DNA of 64,000 nt from RGIG3178 sp964533965 (GCA_964533965.1 CAZHNN010000007.1:1-64000); one strand, 5' to 3'; shown: positions 23,611 through 33,051, counted from the stretch's first letter. Translations and numbers: made by a program. The notes: generated from the letters alone by a model not told the origin.

Positions 23611-25002
23611 TTATGCTTCTATGGCCTGTAAGGATTCGTCCTCATTCTTCTTTTTGATCACCGATATCCACTTCACCTTTAGGATCAACACGGTTGTAAT
23701 GAGCGCGCAGGCGCAGTTGGAAAATAGGTTGCCCCAGAAAACCGAATAGAAGCCGAGCGAATGTTCCGTCAGCAGGATGAACACATATCTTAGCAGCCAC
23801 ACGCGCAGCAGACTTATCACCAAGGTGATGCGCGTTCTGCCAAGGCCAATGAACGCGCCCTGCTGTACCATACAGATTCCAAAGCCGACGACGGAGTAGG
23901 TATAGATGCTCAGCGCCCTGTTTGCGATGTCAAGAACCGCCCTATCCCTTGTGAACAGGATGGTGATATACGGCCCCAACGGAACGACAATCGCAATCAA
24001 AACCACGGCGGTAATCGCGCTGATAAGGCAAGCCGACCAGCAGGCCTGCCGCGCCCGTTCGCCCTTGTCCGCCCCGATATTCATGCTGACCATTGTGGTT
24101 ACAGACGAGCCGAAGGACGAAGGAACGATAAAGCAGATCAGAGAGATATTATTGGCGATTCCCTGCCCGTTGAGCACGATCGCGCCGAATTTCTGCACCT
24201 CGTTGTTGATAAGGTAGAAGCCCATGTTCAGCATCAGGCTGGAGATCATGGACGGCATGCCAACCCGCAGCAGCTCGCCGATGATCTGGCGGTCAAACCG
24301 AAAGCCTTTCAATATGAGCTTGTCGCTGCTGTCCTTGACGAAGAGTTCCACATACATCCATATGGTGATCAGAGCATTTGCAGCGAGCGACGACATGGCG
24401 GAGCCGACGATGCCCCAGTGGAACACCGCGATAAACAGTAAGTTGAAGATCACCTTGAGTATCAGCATGATGAGCATGCGGACAAACGTTGCTTCCGGCT
24501 TCCCGCTTGCATTCTTGATGGCGTTGTAGATGGATTCAAGAAACGAAAAGGGAATGACAAGCGTGTTGAGCGCAAGGTACAAAAAGACATTGCTCGAAAT
24601 TGCCGAATCGACATTAGCGGAGATCGGAAACGCGATGCCATAGAGAATCGGTGCCAGGACGATCCCCAGCACTGCAGAGAAAACAACCATCTGGGTGGAG
24701 ATTCGCCGTCCCTCCTGAAGATTGCCCCGTCCGTTTGCCTGGCCTATGACGGCCATGCCTGCTACGCTCAGCCCCTGGGCCAAGCCCACGATCATGTTGA
24801 TGATCGGCGTGCAATACGTGATGGCGCTTGCCGCAATGGTACCCGACACGTTGTTGATAAACAGCCCGTCGATCACCGGTATCGCCGATTGCACAATGCC
24901 CATCATCAGCGATGGCAGCGACAGAAACAAAATCGTACTGGAGATGGAACCGTTTATGATGCGGTCGCGCCGTTGTTCAGTACTTTGCTTTAAAAAACTC
25001 AT
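23611..25002 (-). CDS. MATE-family multidrug/toxin efflux transporter
   Basis: 463-residue membrane protein with about twelve helices in two repeats, of the MATE family that expels drugs or metabolites by H+ or Na+ exchange. The N-terminal LPSLMMGIVQSAIPVIDGLFI and the ITYCTPIINMIVGLAQGLSVAGMA stretch are family hallmarks, and the second half repeats the pattern (RVGMPSMISSLMLNMGF). A TTG further upstream (25047) has no ribosome binding site; the ATG at 25002 is preferred although its own site (GTGGGG) is weak. It stands alone, convergent with the deacetylases. Substrate unknown. Confidence 0.85.
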   Translation of the reverse strand: MSFLKQSTEQRRDRIINGSISSTILFLSLPSLMMGIVQSAIPVIDGLFINNVSGTIAASAITYCTPIINMIVGLAQGLSVAGMAVIGQANGRGNLQEGRRISTQMVVFSAVLGIVLAPILYGIAFPISANVDSAISSNVFLYLALNTLVIPFSFLESIYNAIKNASGKPEATFVRMLIMLILKVIFNLLFIAVFHWGIVGSAMSSLAANALITIWMYVELFVKDSSDKLILKGFRFDRQIIGELLRVGMPSMISSLMLNMGFYLINNEVQKFGAIVLNGQGIANNISLICFIVPSSFGSSVTTMVSMNIGADKGERARQACWSACLISAITAVVLIAIVVPLGPYITILFTRDRAVLDIANRALSIYTYSVVGFGICMVQQGAFIGLGRTRITLVISLLRVWLLRYVFILLTEHSLGFYSVFWGNLFSNCACALITTVLILKVKWISVIKKKNEDESLQAIEA

Positions 25003-25135
25003 GCCCCACGATACCAGCTTTCCGAAATTGGGATATATCGCTATCAAAAATCAATATTCGTATATTATAAGACCTGCTTTTTACAAGGGTCAAGGAAATT
25101 TCAGAATTTACAGGAACAACCAATAGAGATTCCTA

Positions 25136-25144
25136 TGCTATAAT
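25136..25144 (+). promoter_or_regulatory. Extended -10 promoter of the PHP phosphatase operon
   Basis: TGC followed by TATAAT (25139-25144); no good -35. GGAGG precedes the start codon 55 nt on. Confidence 0.5.
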
Positions 25145-25199
25145 GTGTTTTATAAAGAATTCCTGCAGCCATTTTAATGTTTGATTTTGGAGGAACGGT

Positions 25200-26051
25200 A
25201 TGTACGACTATCACATTCATCCGCACCACAGCGCGGACGGCATGATGTCGCTGCGCGAGATGGCTGAAAGCGCGATCCAAAAAGGCATGACACAGATCTG
25301 CTCCACGGCGCATTTTGACATCGACTTCCCTTCGCCCACTATGAATTTCGTCTGCGACCTCGTCGACTACGTCGAGGATGTAGAGCGTTACGCCGCGCGC
25401 TATGCGGGCCGCATCCCCATCAAGACGGGGCTTGAAGTCGGCATGCAGGCGGGCAACGACAGCGTGTACCACCGCACACGAGAGGCGATGGCGGGACACC
25501 GGTTCGATTACATCATCGGTTCCATCCACTGGCTGGGCCGTGAAAACGGCGAGCCGAGGGAAGCCGGCATCAACCCGGTTTGGGGTTACGGGGCCACGAG
25601 ACAACAGGTTCTGCAGCGCTATGCCAAAGCGCTGCTCCAGTGTGCGCACGAATTTCCGGAGTTTGATTGCATCGGGCATCTGACCTACTACAGCCGACAG
25701 GATCCCCACGAGGACCATCGGATGCTCTATACCGACGCTCCGGATGAATTGGATGCCCTATTTCTGCATCTCGCTCACAACGGCAAGGGGCTTGAGATCA
25801 ACACCAGCACGCTGGACGCGCGCGGCTATTGCATGCCGGACCTTGATATGCTCACACGGTACCGGGAGTTGGGCGGCGAGATCATCACCATCGGTTCCGA
25901 CGCTCACAGGGCTAACCAGATCGGCGCGCATTTTGACCACGCATGCGGGCTCATCCGCGCCGCGGGGTTGCGCTTTGTATGCACGTATACCGACCACAAG
26001 CCGGAATTTCACGCGGTATGGCGACCGCGTTTGTTATCAAAGGAGACATAA
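25200..26051 (+). CDS. PHP-domain histidinol-phosphatase family protein
   Basis: 283-residue PHP-superfamily metal phosphoesterase, HisJ/HisK type, which in histidine synthesis dephosphorylates histidinol phosphate. The opening YHIHPHHSADG supplies the HxH metal pair (His5, His7) and HSADG. TAHFD follows near 41-45, GLEVG near 80-84, and IIGSIHWL and IGSDAHRANQIG later. No other his genes are nearby, so it may act on another phosphate ester. GGAGG precedes the ATG. The next gene starts after 3 nt, indicating a two-gene operon with the FAH-family enzyme. Confidence 0.8.
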   Translation: MYDYHIHPHHSADGMMSLREMAESAIQKGMTQICSTAHFDIDFPSPTMNFVCDLVDYVEDVERYAARYAGRIPIKTGLEVGMQAGNDSVYHRTREAMAGHRFDYIIGSIHWLGRENGEPREAGINPVWGYGATRQQVLQRYAKALLQCAHEFPEFDCIGHLTYYSRQDPHEDHRMLYTDAPDELDALFLHLAHNGKGLEINTSTLDARGYCMPDLDMLTRYRELGGEIITIGSDAHRANQIGAHFDHACGLIRAAGLRFVCTYTDHKPEFHAVWRPRLLSKET

Positions 26052-26054
26052 GCG

Positions 26055-26807
26055 ATGAAGATCATGCGTGTGCAAAAAGACGGACAGGTTTTCTATGCGG
26101 AGCTTTGTGGTGAAACGCTCAAACGCCTCGCCGGACTTCCCTATGAACGGTTCGAATACACCGGAGAGCAGTATAGCGTAAAAGATGTTGCGGTATTGGC
26201 GCCCTGCGAGCCTTCGAAGGTCGTGGCTGTTGGGCTCAACTATGCCAAGCATGCGGGAGAAATGAAGGAGCAGCTCGTGGGAAACCCGATCTTGTTCATC
26301 AAGCCCCCGACATCCGTCATCGCCCACAAACAGGCCATCGAATACCCGAGCGCTTCCAGCCGTGTGGATTACGAAGCGGAGCTCGGCGTGGTGATCAAGA
26401 AGCAATGCAAAAATGTGCCTGTAGATAAGGCGCTGGAGTATGTGTTCGGGTATACGCCGCTCAACGACGTGACGGCACGCGACATCCAATCCGCCGACGG
26501 GCAGTGGACGCGCGGCAAGTCGTTCGATACGTTCTGCCCGTTTGGACCTTTCATCGATACCGATTATGATCCCAAGGGCAAGCGTGTTAGCAGCATTCTG
26601 AACGGCGTTGTCAAGCAGGACGCCAGCATGGACGACATGCTCTTTGGCGTTCCTGAGCTTATCAGCTTCATAAGCCAATGCATGACGCTGTTGCCCGGCG
26701 ATGTGATCGCGACCGGAACGCCTGAGGGCATCGGCCCGATGCAGCGCGGGGATACCATCGAGATCAGTGTCGAAGGGCTGGGAACGCTGGAGAATCATGT
26801 GATCTGA
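26055..26807 (+). CDS. Fumarylacetoacetate hydrolase-family protein
   Basis: 250-residue FAH-family enzyme, the group that cleaves acylpyruvates, isomerises hydroxyheptadienedioates or decarboxylates oxaloacetate. The core has VGLNYAKHA (about 58-66), FIKPPTSVIAH, the metal ligands in VDYEAELGVVI (about 109-119) and DVTARDIQ (about 142-149), and TGTPEGIGPMQRGD near the C-terminus. AAAGGAG lies in the short gap behind the PHP gene. The substrate cannot be assigned, and its pairing with a PHP phosphatase is not a known pathway. Confidence 0.85.
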   Translation: MKIMRVQKDGQVFYAELCGETLKRLAGLPYERFEYTGEQYSVKDVAVLAPCEPSKVVAVGLNYAKHAGEMKEQLVGNPILFIKPPTSVIAHKQAIEYPSASSRVDYEAELGVVIKKQCKNVPVDKALEYVFGYTPLNDVTARDIQSADGQWTRGKSFDTFCPFGPFIDTDYDPKGKRVSSILNGVVKQDASMDDMLFGVPELISFISQCMTLLPGDVIATGTPEGIGPMQRGDTIEISVEGLGTLENHVI

Positions 26808-26842
26808 AACCCGTAGAGGATCGATGCAATCATTGTGTAAAC

Positions 26843-26872
26843 AAAAAAGCCCTGAATGTTCAGGGCTTTTGA
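26843..26872. terminator. Terminator between FAH-family and TrxR-like genes
   Basis: AAAAAAGCCCTGAA/TTCAGGGCTTTT hairpin, T runs on both strands, between convergent genes. Confidence 0.88.
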
Positions 26873-26885
26873 CATATACTATGCT

Positions 26886-27758
26886 CTACGCTTTGCCGCT
26901 CTTTAGCTTACGAACGTATTTGACTGCCTCCGTGCCCGCCTTGGCGCCTTCGTAGGCGGCTTTTACGACCTGCATCATACCGCCTGTGCAATCCCCCGCC
27001 GCATAGAGACCCGGGATGCTGGTCGCCATATTTACATCCACGACAATGCGAAGCCCTTCGGTCTGCGCCCCGACCTTCTTGGCGAGATCCGCGCTTCCCG
27101 CTACGCCGATTGCCACAAAGACGCCCGATACGGCAAGCGTTGTTCCATCTTTGAACACTACCTGCTCGAGCATCTCCGTGCCCTTGATCTCCTCGATTTC
27201 CTGCTTTAGTATGCGCATTTGAGTCGGAAAATCCGGAATGGGTTCGACGCCGTTGGTGATGAGCGTCACCGATTTGGCGATCGGCAGAAGATCCGAGGCT
27301 TCGTGCAGCGCGTACTCGCAGCAGCCAAGCACGGCTACGTCCTTTCCCCGGTAGAAAAACGCGTCGCACATCGCGCAATAGCTGACGCCCCGCCCTTCAA
27401 AATCATAGAACCCCTTGATTTTGGGCGCCGTCCGGTTGGCGCCGGTCGCGAGGATGACGCTTTTTGCCCGGTACGTCTCGCTTTTGGTCTGGGCATAGAA
27501 TTCGGTGTCAAAGCCGATGCCCACGACCTGATCGTACAGGACCACGGCGCCCAGGTTTCTTGCCTGCGTGACACCGCCCTCCAGCAATTTTTCTCCCGAT
27601 ATGGGCAAAGCGAACCCGTAGTAATTCTCGATCGACTCCGCCTTTGCCAGCGTGCTGTTTTGTTCGCCGATTACCAGCGTGTCAAGATTGGCTCTGGCGG
27701 CATAGATGGCTGCGGAGATTCCCGCGGGGCCCGCGCCTATGATTAAAACGTCATGCAT
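26886..27758 (-). CDS. Thioredoxin reductase-like NAD(P)H/FAD oxidoreductase
   Basis: 290-residue flavoprotein of the TrxB fold. It has an N-terminal FAD motif GAGPAG (8-13), a redox pair in CAMC (128-131, where TrxB has CATC), a second nucleotide fold near VAVLGCCEYALHEA, and GLYAAGDCTGG near the end. The second Rossmann motif has GCCEYA where the usual GGGDSA occurs, so it is a divergent family member, possibly serving a thioredoxin or other protein in an anaerobe. AGAGGAG precedes the ATG. It is alone, convergent with the FAH gene. Confidence 0.82.
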   Translation of the reverse strand: MHDVLIIGAGPAGISAAIYAARANLDTLVIGEQNSTLAKAESIENYYGFALPISGEKLLEGGVTQARNLGAVVLYDQVVGIGFDTEFYAQTKSETYRAKSVILATGANRTAPKIKGFYDFEGRGVSYCAMCDAFFYRGKDVAVLGCCEYALHEASDLLPIAKSVTLITNGVEPIPDFPTQMRILKQEIEEIKGTEMLEQVVFKDGTTLAVSGVFVAIGVAGSADLAKKVGAQTEGLRIVVDVNMATSIPGLYAAGDCTGGMMQVVKAAYEGAKAGTEAVKYVRKLKSGKA

Positions 27759-27859
27759 AACTCTCTTCTCCTCTAAAACGGCGGTTCGCGCATACTGTGC
27801 CGCCGATGTTTATTCTTGCCGTTTCCTGCGCTTTTCCATCCACATTTCGCAATTGCAAT

Positions 27860-27895
27860 AAAGGCCCCGCCGGGTTGAACCGATCGGGGCCTCAA
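27860..27895 (-). terminator. Terminator of the DUF3006 gene
   Basis: AGGCCCCG/CGGGGCCT stem, 15-nt loop, followed by a T-rich end on the minus strand; located just past the stop codon. Confidence 0.55.
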
Positions 27896-27903
27896 TGCGT
27901 TTT

Positions 27904-28089
27904 TTATTCAAACGTATTGTCCGCCAGCTTACGCAGCTGTTTGTCCACCGATACCGGATCGATGGTGATGTCGTGGTAATCGCCTTCCCTGGGGCAGTCG
28001 AACAAAACCCTGGGAGCGGTGATGAGATCCTTGTCGGGCAGCTCCACGATCACGTTTTCGCCTTCAACTTTCTCTATCCTTACTCTCAT
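27904..28089 (-). CDS. DUF3006-family small protein
   Basis: 61-residue protein with the DUF3006 pattern: an N-terminal beta strand VRIEKVEGENVIVEL, a central LPDKDLITAPRVLFDCPREGD and a C-terminal VDKQLRKLADNTFE helix. Function of the family is not established; in other Bacillota members lie next to competence or metal-beta-lactamase proteins. An upstream TTG gives a slightly longer form, but the ATG at 28089 has GTAAGGGGTGC at a suitable distance. It sits 87 nt behind the ABC-2 permease, with no terminator seen in between. Confidence 0.7.
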   Translation of the reverse strand: MRVRIEKVEGENVIVELPDKDLITAPRVLFDCPREGDYHDITIDPVSVDKQLRKLADNTFE

Positions 28090-28176
28090 TTCTTGCACCC
28101 CTTACACTCTGAAATGCTTTCAGGAATATTTTACCTTTCTTTAACGCATTTGACAACCTATATCCTTTGTGTCGTA

Positions 28177-29325
28177 TCAATCCAGGCTCTTGCGGAACCG
28201 GAAGATGGTGGCAGCCAGCAGCAGTACAAAGATGCCCATCAGCGCCAATATGTCCGTGGCCAGCACGGCAGTGCCCACGCCCTTGAGCACGATGCCCCGT
28301 ATCATGTCCAGAAAGTACGTGATCGGGAACAACAGCCCGATCTGGCCTATGACGGGTGGCATCGCTTCTCTTGGGAATATGAAGCCGGACAGCAGTATGC
28401 TCGGCAAAAGGATGAGAATGGTCGCCATCATTGCCTGAAGCTGGTTCTTTGCGATGGTGGAGATCAGCATGCCGATCATCAGGCTGCAGATGGTAAACAA
28501 CAGACCCATGACTAAAAGCAGCGCGATGTTCCCCGCGGGTGTTATGCCAAACCAGAACACGCATAGCCCCAGCGAAAACAAAAACCCAGCGTAGCCTATC
28601 GCTATATAGGGCACAAGCTTGCCTAAGATCAATTCCAGAGGCCGGATAGGCGTTACGATCAGCTGTTCAATGGTACCTCGCTCCTTTTCCCGCACCATCG
28701 CAAAAGCTGTAAGCATCACCGTGATGTTCTGCATGATCAGCGCCACAAGACCGGGAATGGTAAACCGCCTGCTTTCAAGATTGGGGTTATAAAGCACCTG
28801 TGTGGCCAAAGAGACGGAAGGCAGGCTGGAGAAGTTCAGCCCCGCATTTTTCATCGTGCTCTCCTTCAGTTTCATCTGGAACATCTGGTTGATCAGTATG
28901 CCGCTTGACAACGCCGTGCGCGCCGTGGTGGGGTCGGACCCGTCGATGATCAGCTCGCATTGCAGCGGATGGTTGGCTTTTATATCCTTAGCAAAGTCCA
29001 CCGGGATCACAAGCCCTGCCTTGACCTTGCCGCTCTCCACAAGCGTATGCAGTTCCTGTTCCGATCCCGCGTAGTAGGTGACATCAAAGAAGTTCGAAGC
29101 GGAAAATGCCTCGATGTATTCCCTGCTCTGTTGCGTGCGGCTGCTGTCCCAGACCGCGGTCTGTATATGCTCCACCTCGGTGTTGACCGCATATCCGAAG
29201 AGCAGCATCATCACAATGGGCATCATGATGGGGATCATCATGCTGATCCGATCGCGCTTGACCTGTATAATCTCCTTGCGCAGGATGGCTTTGAAGCGCT
29301 GATAATTCATCTTTGGCTTCTTCAT
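28177..29325 (-). CDS. ABC-2 type transporter permease
   Basis: 382-residue membrane subunit of an ABC exporter (YhhJ/YbhS type). It has one N-terminal helix (about 28-46), a long extracytoplasmic segment (47-165) and five C-terminal helices, with EKERGTIEQLIVTPIRPLELILGK, the typical ABC-2 coupling region, near 215-238. Its ATG overlaps the ATPase stop (TGATG), so the subunits are translated together. It forms, with the ATPase and the HlyD-like protein, an exporter for a small hydrophobic compound (inference). Confidence 0.88.
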   Translation of the reverse strand: MKKPKMNYQRFKAILRKEIIQVKRDRISMMIPIMMPIVMMLLFGYAVNTEVEHIQTAVWDSSRTQQSREYIEAFSASNFFDVTYYAGSEQELHTLVESGKVKAGLVIPVDFAKDIKANHPLQCELIIDGSDPTTARTALSSGILINQMFQMKLKESTMKNAGLNFSSLPSVSLATQVLYNPNLESRRFTIPGLVALIMQNITVMLTAFAMVREKERGTIEQLIVTPIRPLELILGKLVPYIAIGYAGFLFSLGLCVFWFGITPAGNIALLLVMGLLFTICSLMIGMLISTIAKNQLQAMMATILILLPSILLSGFIFPREAMPPVIGQIGLLFPITYFLDMIRGIVLKGVGTAVLATDILALMGIFVLLLAATIFRFRKSLD

Positions 29326-30122
29326 CAGAGATTTCCTCCCGCGTCGTGCAAGCCAGCCTGCTTGATGAACTCCGGATCCACCTTGAACCCCGTCTGACGC
29401 TCCACATAGGTGATGAAAACGTCCTCGAGCTTGTTTGCCCCTTCGCGCTGCATGAACCCCTGCGGCGTATCGATACCCATGAGCTTGCCGTTTAAGATGA
29501 ATCCCACGATGTCACAGCTTTCCGCCTCGTCCATGTAATGGGTCGTGACGATCAGCGTGATGCCTTGTTCCGCAAAGCTGTGTATGATCTGCCAGAACAC
29601 ACGGCGGGATACGGGATCCACGCCGGCGGTGGGCTCATCCAAAATGAGTAGCCCCGGTTTATGTATTATCGAGCAGCCCAAGGCCAGCCGTTGCTTCCAG
29701 CCGCCCGACAGGTGCCCAGCAAGGGTCTTTTCCCTGCCGTGCAAGCCCGCCATATCGATCAGTTCCTTCTTGCGTCTGGCGCATTGCTCTCTCGACAATC
29801 CATATACGCCCGCGTAGAACTCGAGGTTCTCATCGACGGTCAGGTCCTCATACAGGCTGAACCGCTGCGACATGTAGCCGATGTTCTGCCTGACCTGCTC
29901 CGTCTGTTCCACCACGTTGAGCCCGTTGATCAACACCTTGCCTGTCGTGGGGTGCAGCACGCCGCAGAGGATGCGCAGCGTTGTGGATTTTCCCGAGCCG
30001 TTTGGCCCCAGAAAACCGAATATTTTCCCTTTGGGGATGCTAAAGCTGATATCGTCCACGGCCGTTAAGCTGCCGAAGCGCTTGGTGAGACCTTCGACTA
30101 TGATTGCATCGTTGTGATCCAT
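29325..30122 (-). CDS. ABC transporter ATP-binding protein
   Basis: 265-residue ATPase of the ABC-2 exporter. Walker A is GPNGSGKST (about 40-48), the signature LSGGWKQR (136-143) has Trp where Gln is usual, and Walker B is LLILDEPTAGVDP. The ATG at 30122 follows AGAGGG, 11 nt past the HlyD stop; an earlier in-frame start overlaps the HlyD gene and is less likely. The stop overlaps the permease start. The regulator, HlyD-like subunit, ATPase and permease form one tightly spaced operon. Confidence 0.9.
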   Translation of the reverse strand: MDHNDAIIVEGLTKRFGSLTAVDDISFSIPKGKIFGFLGPNGSGKSTTLRILCGVLHPTTGKVLINGLNVVEQTEQVRQNIGYMSQRFSLYEDLTVDENLEFYAGVYGLSREQCARRKKELIDMAGLHGREKTLAGHLSGGWKQRLALGCSIIHKPGLLILDEPTAGVDPVSRRVFWQIIHSFAEQGITLIVTTHYMDEAESCDIVGFILNGKLMGIDTPQGFMQREGANKLEDVFITYVERQTGFKVDPEFIKQAGLHDAGGNL

Positions 30123-30132
30123 GGCATACCCT

Positions 30133-31299
30133 CTACTCAAGCGGAAAGGCGGCGTCCATCGTCATCCCGGCTCTGAGCTTGTGCGCGCTGTCGGAAAGCT
30201 TGATCTTCACCTTAAAGACCGTGTTCTCCTTGGCCTCGTTCGTCTGCGTGTTCTTGGGCGTAAATTCCGCCTCTGTCGCGATGGACACAACGGTGCCCGC
30301 AAAGTTCTCGCCCGGATAGGCGGATGTTTTGAGCTGTATTTGCTGACCAACCGTTACATACCGCAGCTTGGATTGCGGAACGTAGACGTACAACCAGATA
30401 TCGTTTGGATCCAGCACCGTTGCAACAAACCCGCCGGTATTGACCATATCGCCTTTTGTGATGTTGAGAATGGAGAGGACGCCGGACGCGGGCGCTTTGA
30501 TGTCGCATCTTAAAAGCATCAGCTTCGCCTGGTCCAGTTGTGCAATCGCCGCATCGAGATCCGCCTGCGCCTCTGCGATCACATATTCTGTTGAGCCTCT
30601 CTTGAGCATGTTCAGGTTTGCCTGCGCCTGCTCCACAGCCGCCTCGGCTGCCTCGACGACCTCAGCGGAAGATCCGTTTTGCGCCTGTCTGAGTTGTGCC
30701 GCATACAGGGCATGCTGCTGTATCGTGGCCTGGTATTTGCTATACGCGGTATCCATCGCGTACTTGGCATCGTTTAGATCATCTTGCGTGATAAGGCCGC
30801 CGCCAAAAGCTGCCACCGCCTCGTCATATTTTGTTTTCGCGTACTCGTAAGCGATTTTTGCGGTCTCTTCGTTCGCGGCCGCGGTATCCGCCGCAGCCTG
30901 CGCCTGCGCGAGTTGCTCCGGCGAGGAACCTTTTTTGATGGCGTTATAATTTGCCTTCGCCGCTTTCAGCATAGATTCAGCCTGGGCGATCAGCTCCCGG
31001 CGCGACCCGGCCTTGAGCTCAGAAAGCCGCATCTGTTTGGCATCCACCACCGCCTGCATCTGTGCCACGCTGGTCTGCTGCAGCGACGAGTCGACGCTTG
31101 CAACCGTTTCGCCCTCCCGCACAGAATCCCCTTCGGCCCTTTGTACCTGCAGGACCTTGCCCGCCGCCTCGCTGTTGATGTCGTATTGCCCGTATTCCAC
31201 AGTACCCGACAGCGTCATCTGCTTGGATGATCCGCAGCCGCCAAGCGCCGTAAGAAGCAGCGCAAAACCTACTGCCAGAACACGTTTCTTCATGTCCAT
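30133..31299 (-). CDS. HlyD/membrane-fusion-family lipoprotein of the ABC exporter
   Basis: 388-residue periplasmic-adaptor-type protein. A lipobox LTALGGC (Cys22) predicts a lipoprotein on the outer face of the membrane. A biotinyl-lipoyl-like beta segment (about 30-75) is followed by a long coiled coil (about 75-220, repeated AQA/QAAADTAAANEE). Beta-barrel segments follow to the end, with APASGVLSILNITKGD. In a monoderm it would act as an extracellular adaptor. Its start overlaps the regulator's end; GGGGGG lies 6 nt before the ATG at 31299. Confidence 0.87.
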   Translation of the reverse strand: MDMKKRVLAVGFALLLTALGGCGSSKQMTLSGTVEYGQYDINSEAAGKVLQVQRAEGDSVREGETVASVDSSLQQTSVAQMQAVVDAKQMRLSELKAGSRRELIAQAESMLKAAKANYNAIKKGSSPEQLAQAQAAADTAAANEETAKIAYEYAKTKYDEAVAAFGGGLITQDDLNDAKYAMDTAYSKYQATIQQHALYAAQLRQAQNGSSAEVVEAAEAAVEQAQANLNMLKRGSTEYVIAEAQADLDAAIAQLDQAKLMLLRCDIKAPASGVLSILNITKGDMVNTGGFVATVLDPNDIWLYVYVPQSKLRYVTVGQQIQLKTSAYPGENFAGTVVSIATEAEFTPKNTQTNEAKENTVFKVKIKLSDSAHKLRAGMTMDAAFPLE

Positions 31300-31931
31300 A
31301 GAGAACCCCCCTGTGGCACCGCGATGCCGTTGAAGATGATATCGATGATCGTGTCAAACTCGCGTTCCATATCCAATTGCGATGATTGCGCAAACAGTTT
31401 CTGCTGCACCACAAACACCAAAATGTTGGCGAAGATAGAGCGGAACACTGCTTCCGCGGGAATGTCACCGCGCATCATCCCCCGCGAGACCATGACGGCC
31501 TGGAACGCGGAAAACGCTTCTACACAGCGGCGGACGAATTTTTCAAACAGCAGATTGCGCAGATCTTCGTGAAAGAGTATCTCTGTGAGCACAATGCTCA
31601 TCACGGGGTACAGTTTGTCCGCCATCGACATCCTGTCTTTCATGAGATCCCGCAAAATCTGTTTTAAATCCTTGTTCTGTGCGTCGTGGAATATCTGTTC
31701 GATAGGCTGGACCGCAATGTCGCCCATGACTTCGATGAAGTACCGAACGATTGCGTCGAGAATGCTCTTTTTCGTCTTGTAGTAGCGGAAGATCGTACCT
31801 TCCGCAACACCAGCCGCCTGCGCTATCTCCTTGGTGGTCGCGGCGCTGTATCCCTTTTGGGAAAAGATCTCGACGGCGGCGTTGAAAATGCGCGTCTTGC
31901 GCTCCGCCGTCACCTCAACGGATTCCTGCAT
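31290..31931 (-). CDS. TetR-family transcriptional regulator
   Basis: 213-residue repressor with an N-terminal HTH (about 12-58: KTRIFNAAVEIFSQKGYSAATTKEIAQAAGVAEGTIFRYYKTKKSIL) and a helical ligand-binding domain. It heads the exporter operon and ends over the HlyD start codon. A palindromic site overlapping the operon promoter (31949-31970) indicates autoregulation, with the repressor leaving DNA when a compound to be exported binds. GGGGTGA precedes the ATG. Inducer unknown. Confidence 0.92.
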   Translation of the reverse strand: MQESVEVTAERKTRIFNAAVEIFSQKGYSAATTKEIAQAAGVAEGTIFRYYKTKKSILDAIVRYFIEVMGDIAVQPIEQIFHDAQNKDLKQILRDLMKDRMSMADKLYPVMSIVLTEILFHEDLRNLLFEKFVRRCVEAFSAFQAVMVSRGMMRGDIPAEAVFRSIFANILVFVVQQKLFAQSSQLDMEREFDTIIDIIFNGIAVPQGGSLWT

Positions 31932-31948
31932 TCGATCACCCCGTAAAT

Positions 31949-31996
31949 AATGAGTGGTTACTCACTCATTATATAACCTACTTTATGTCTATACAA
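31949..31996 (-). promoter_or_regulatory. Promoter and TetR-type operator of the exporter operon
   Basis: Minus strand TTGTAT (31996-31991), 17-nt spacer, TATAAT (31973-31968). The inverted repeat AATGAGTG-n6-CACTCATT (31949-31970) overlaps the -10, an ideal position for repression by the TetR protein encoded first. Confidence 0.78.
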
Positions 31997-32157
31997 GGAT
32001 CTCCTATGGAATCATCCTGTTTGTTTCCCTGACAGCTGGCTTATGAAGGCATTGCTGTGAGCAATGCGGGCTTGAATGGAAAGGACCGAAAACATCTTTT
32101 TTTGTTGAGATGCTTGCGTTTGGATGGTACAATCTCGATAAAAGCGAGGGAAAAGCA

Positions 32158-33051
32158 ATGAAAGAGTTCCTGTTTAAGAAGATCGACGCATTTGCCACGG
32201 CCAAATCCAGCGGCAATCCCGCGGGGTTTATATGGCTAGAGTCGGAGAATTCCGCCACCAAAGAGGAAATGCAGCGGATCGCAAGAGAACTCAAGGGCTT
32301 TGTGAGCGAAGTCGGATATGCTTATCCTGTCAAAGGTACCTTTCGCCTGCAATACTATTCGTCGGAGCGGGAGGTCGAGTTCTGCGGTCACGCTACGATC
32401 GCCATCATGTACGATATCATCAAAAATACGCCCCATCTTATCGACAAGCCTGAGGTCAACATCATCACCAACAAAGGGGAGTTGATCGTCGAAAACCAGA
32501 TTCGGAAAAGCGACGCCGTCTTCATCATGTCCCCATCGTCGGAGTTCAAGAAATGCGATATACCGGAGGAAGAAATCGCAGAGGCGCTAAACTTGGATCG
32601 TAATCAGATCGATGATAGATATAGTATGTCCATAGTGAACGCGGGGCTTCAAACGCTGATCGTTCCGATAAACTCCCTGCATTCCATCCTGTCGATGAAT
32701 CCCGATCTTTTAAGTGCAAAGCGGTTCTGTGTACAAAACAAAATAGACATCATCGAGGTATTCTGCGACGACGTCTACAACCAAGAGAACCGGTACCGCA
32801 CCAGGGTGTTTGCGCCGACCTTCGGGTACTTGGAGGACCCGGCAACGGGTTCCGGCAACGCCGCGTTTGGATATTATCTGTTGAACAATGGTTTGTGGGA
32901 CGCAGAGCCGCTGTTCATCGAGCAGAACGGGTTTCCCGGGAATTACAACCTCGTCCAGCTAAAGACAAGGGCGGATGCAAACGGCAACCCACGCGTGCTC
33001 TTCGGCGGAGGCGCAATCACGAGAATAGAAGGAAAATACCTGCTGCCGTAA
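32158..33051 (+). CDS. PhzF-family isomerase-like protein
   Basis: 297-residue protein of the PhzF fold (related to diaminopimelate epimerase). It contains SGNPAGF (about 18-24), the catalytic Glu in VSEVGYAYP (about 43-51), EFCGHATIA and the PATGSGNAAFGYYL block near 240-253. PhzF proteins isomerise a dihydro-hydroxyanthranilate in phenazine synthesis, but most members outside phenazine clusters have unknown substrates; no phenazine genes are here. Start chosen at the ATG after GAGGG; upstream in-frame ATG at 32110 lacks a ribosome binding site. WYL regulator follows 19 nt on. Confidence 0.82.
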   Translation: MKEFLFKKIDAFATAKSSGNPAGFIWLESENSATKEEMQRIARELKGFVSEVGYAYPVKGTFRLQYYSSEREVEFCGHATIAIMYDIIKNTPHLIDKPEVNIITNKGELIVENQIRKSDAVFIMSPSSEFKKCDIPEEEIAEALNLDRNQIDDRYSMSIVNAGLQTLIVPINSLHSILSMNPDLLSAKRFCVQNKIDIIEVFCDDVYNQENRYRTRVFAPTFGYLEDPATGSGNAAFGYYLLNNGLWDAEPLFIEQNGFPGNYNLVQLKTRADANGNPRVLFGGGAITRIEGKYLLP

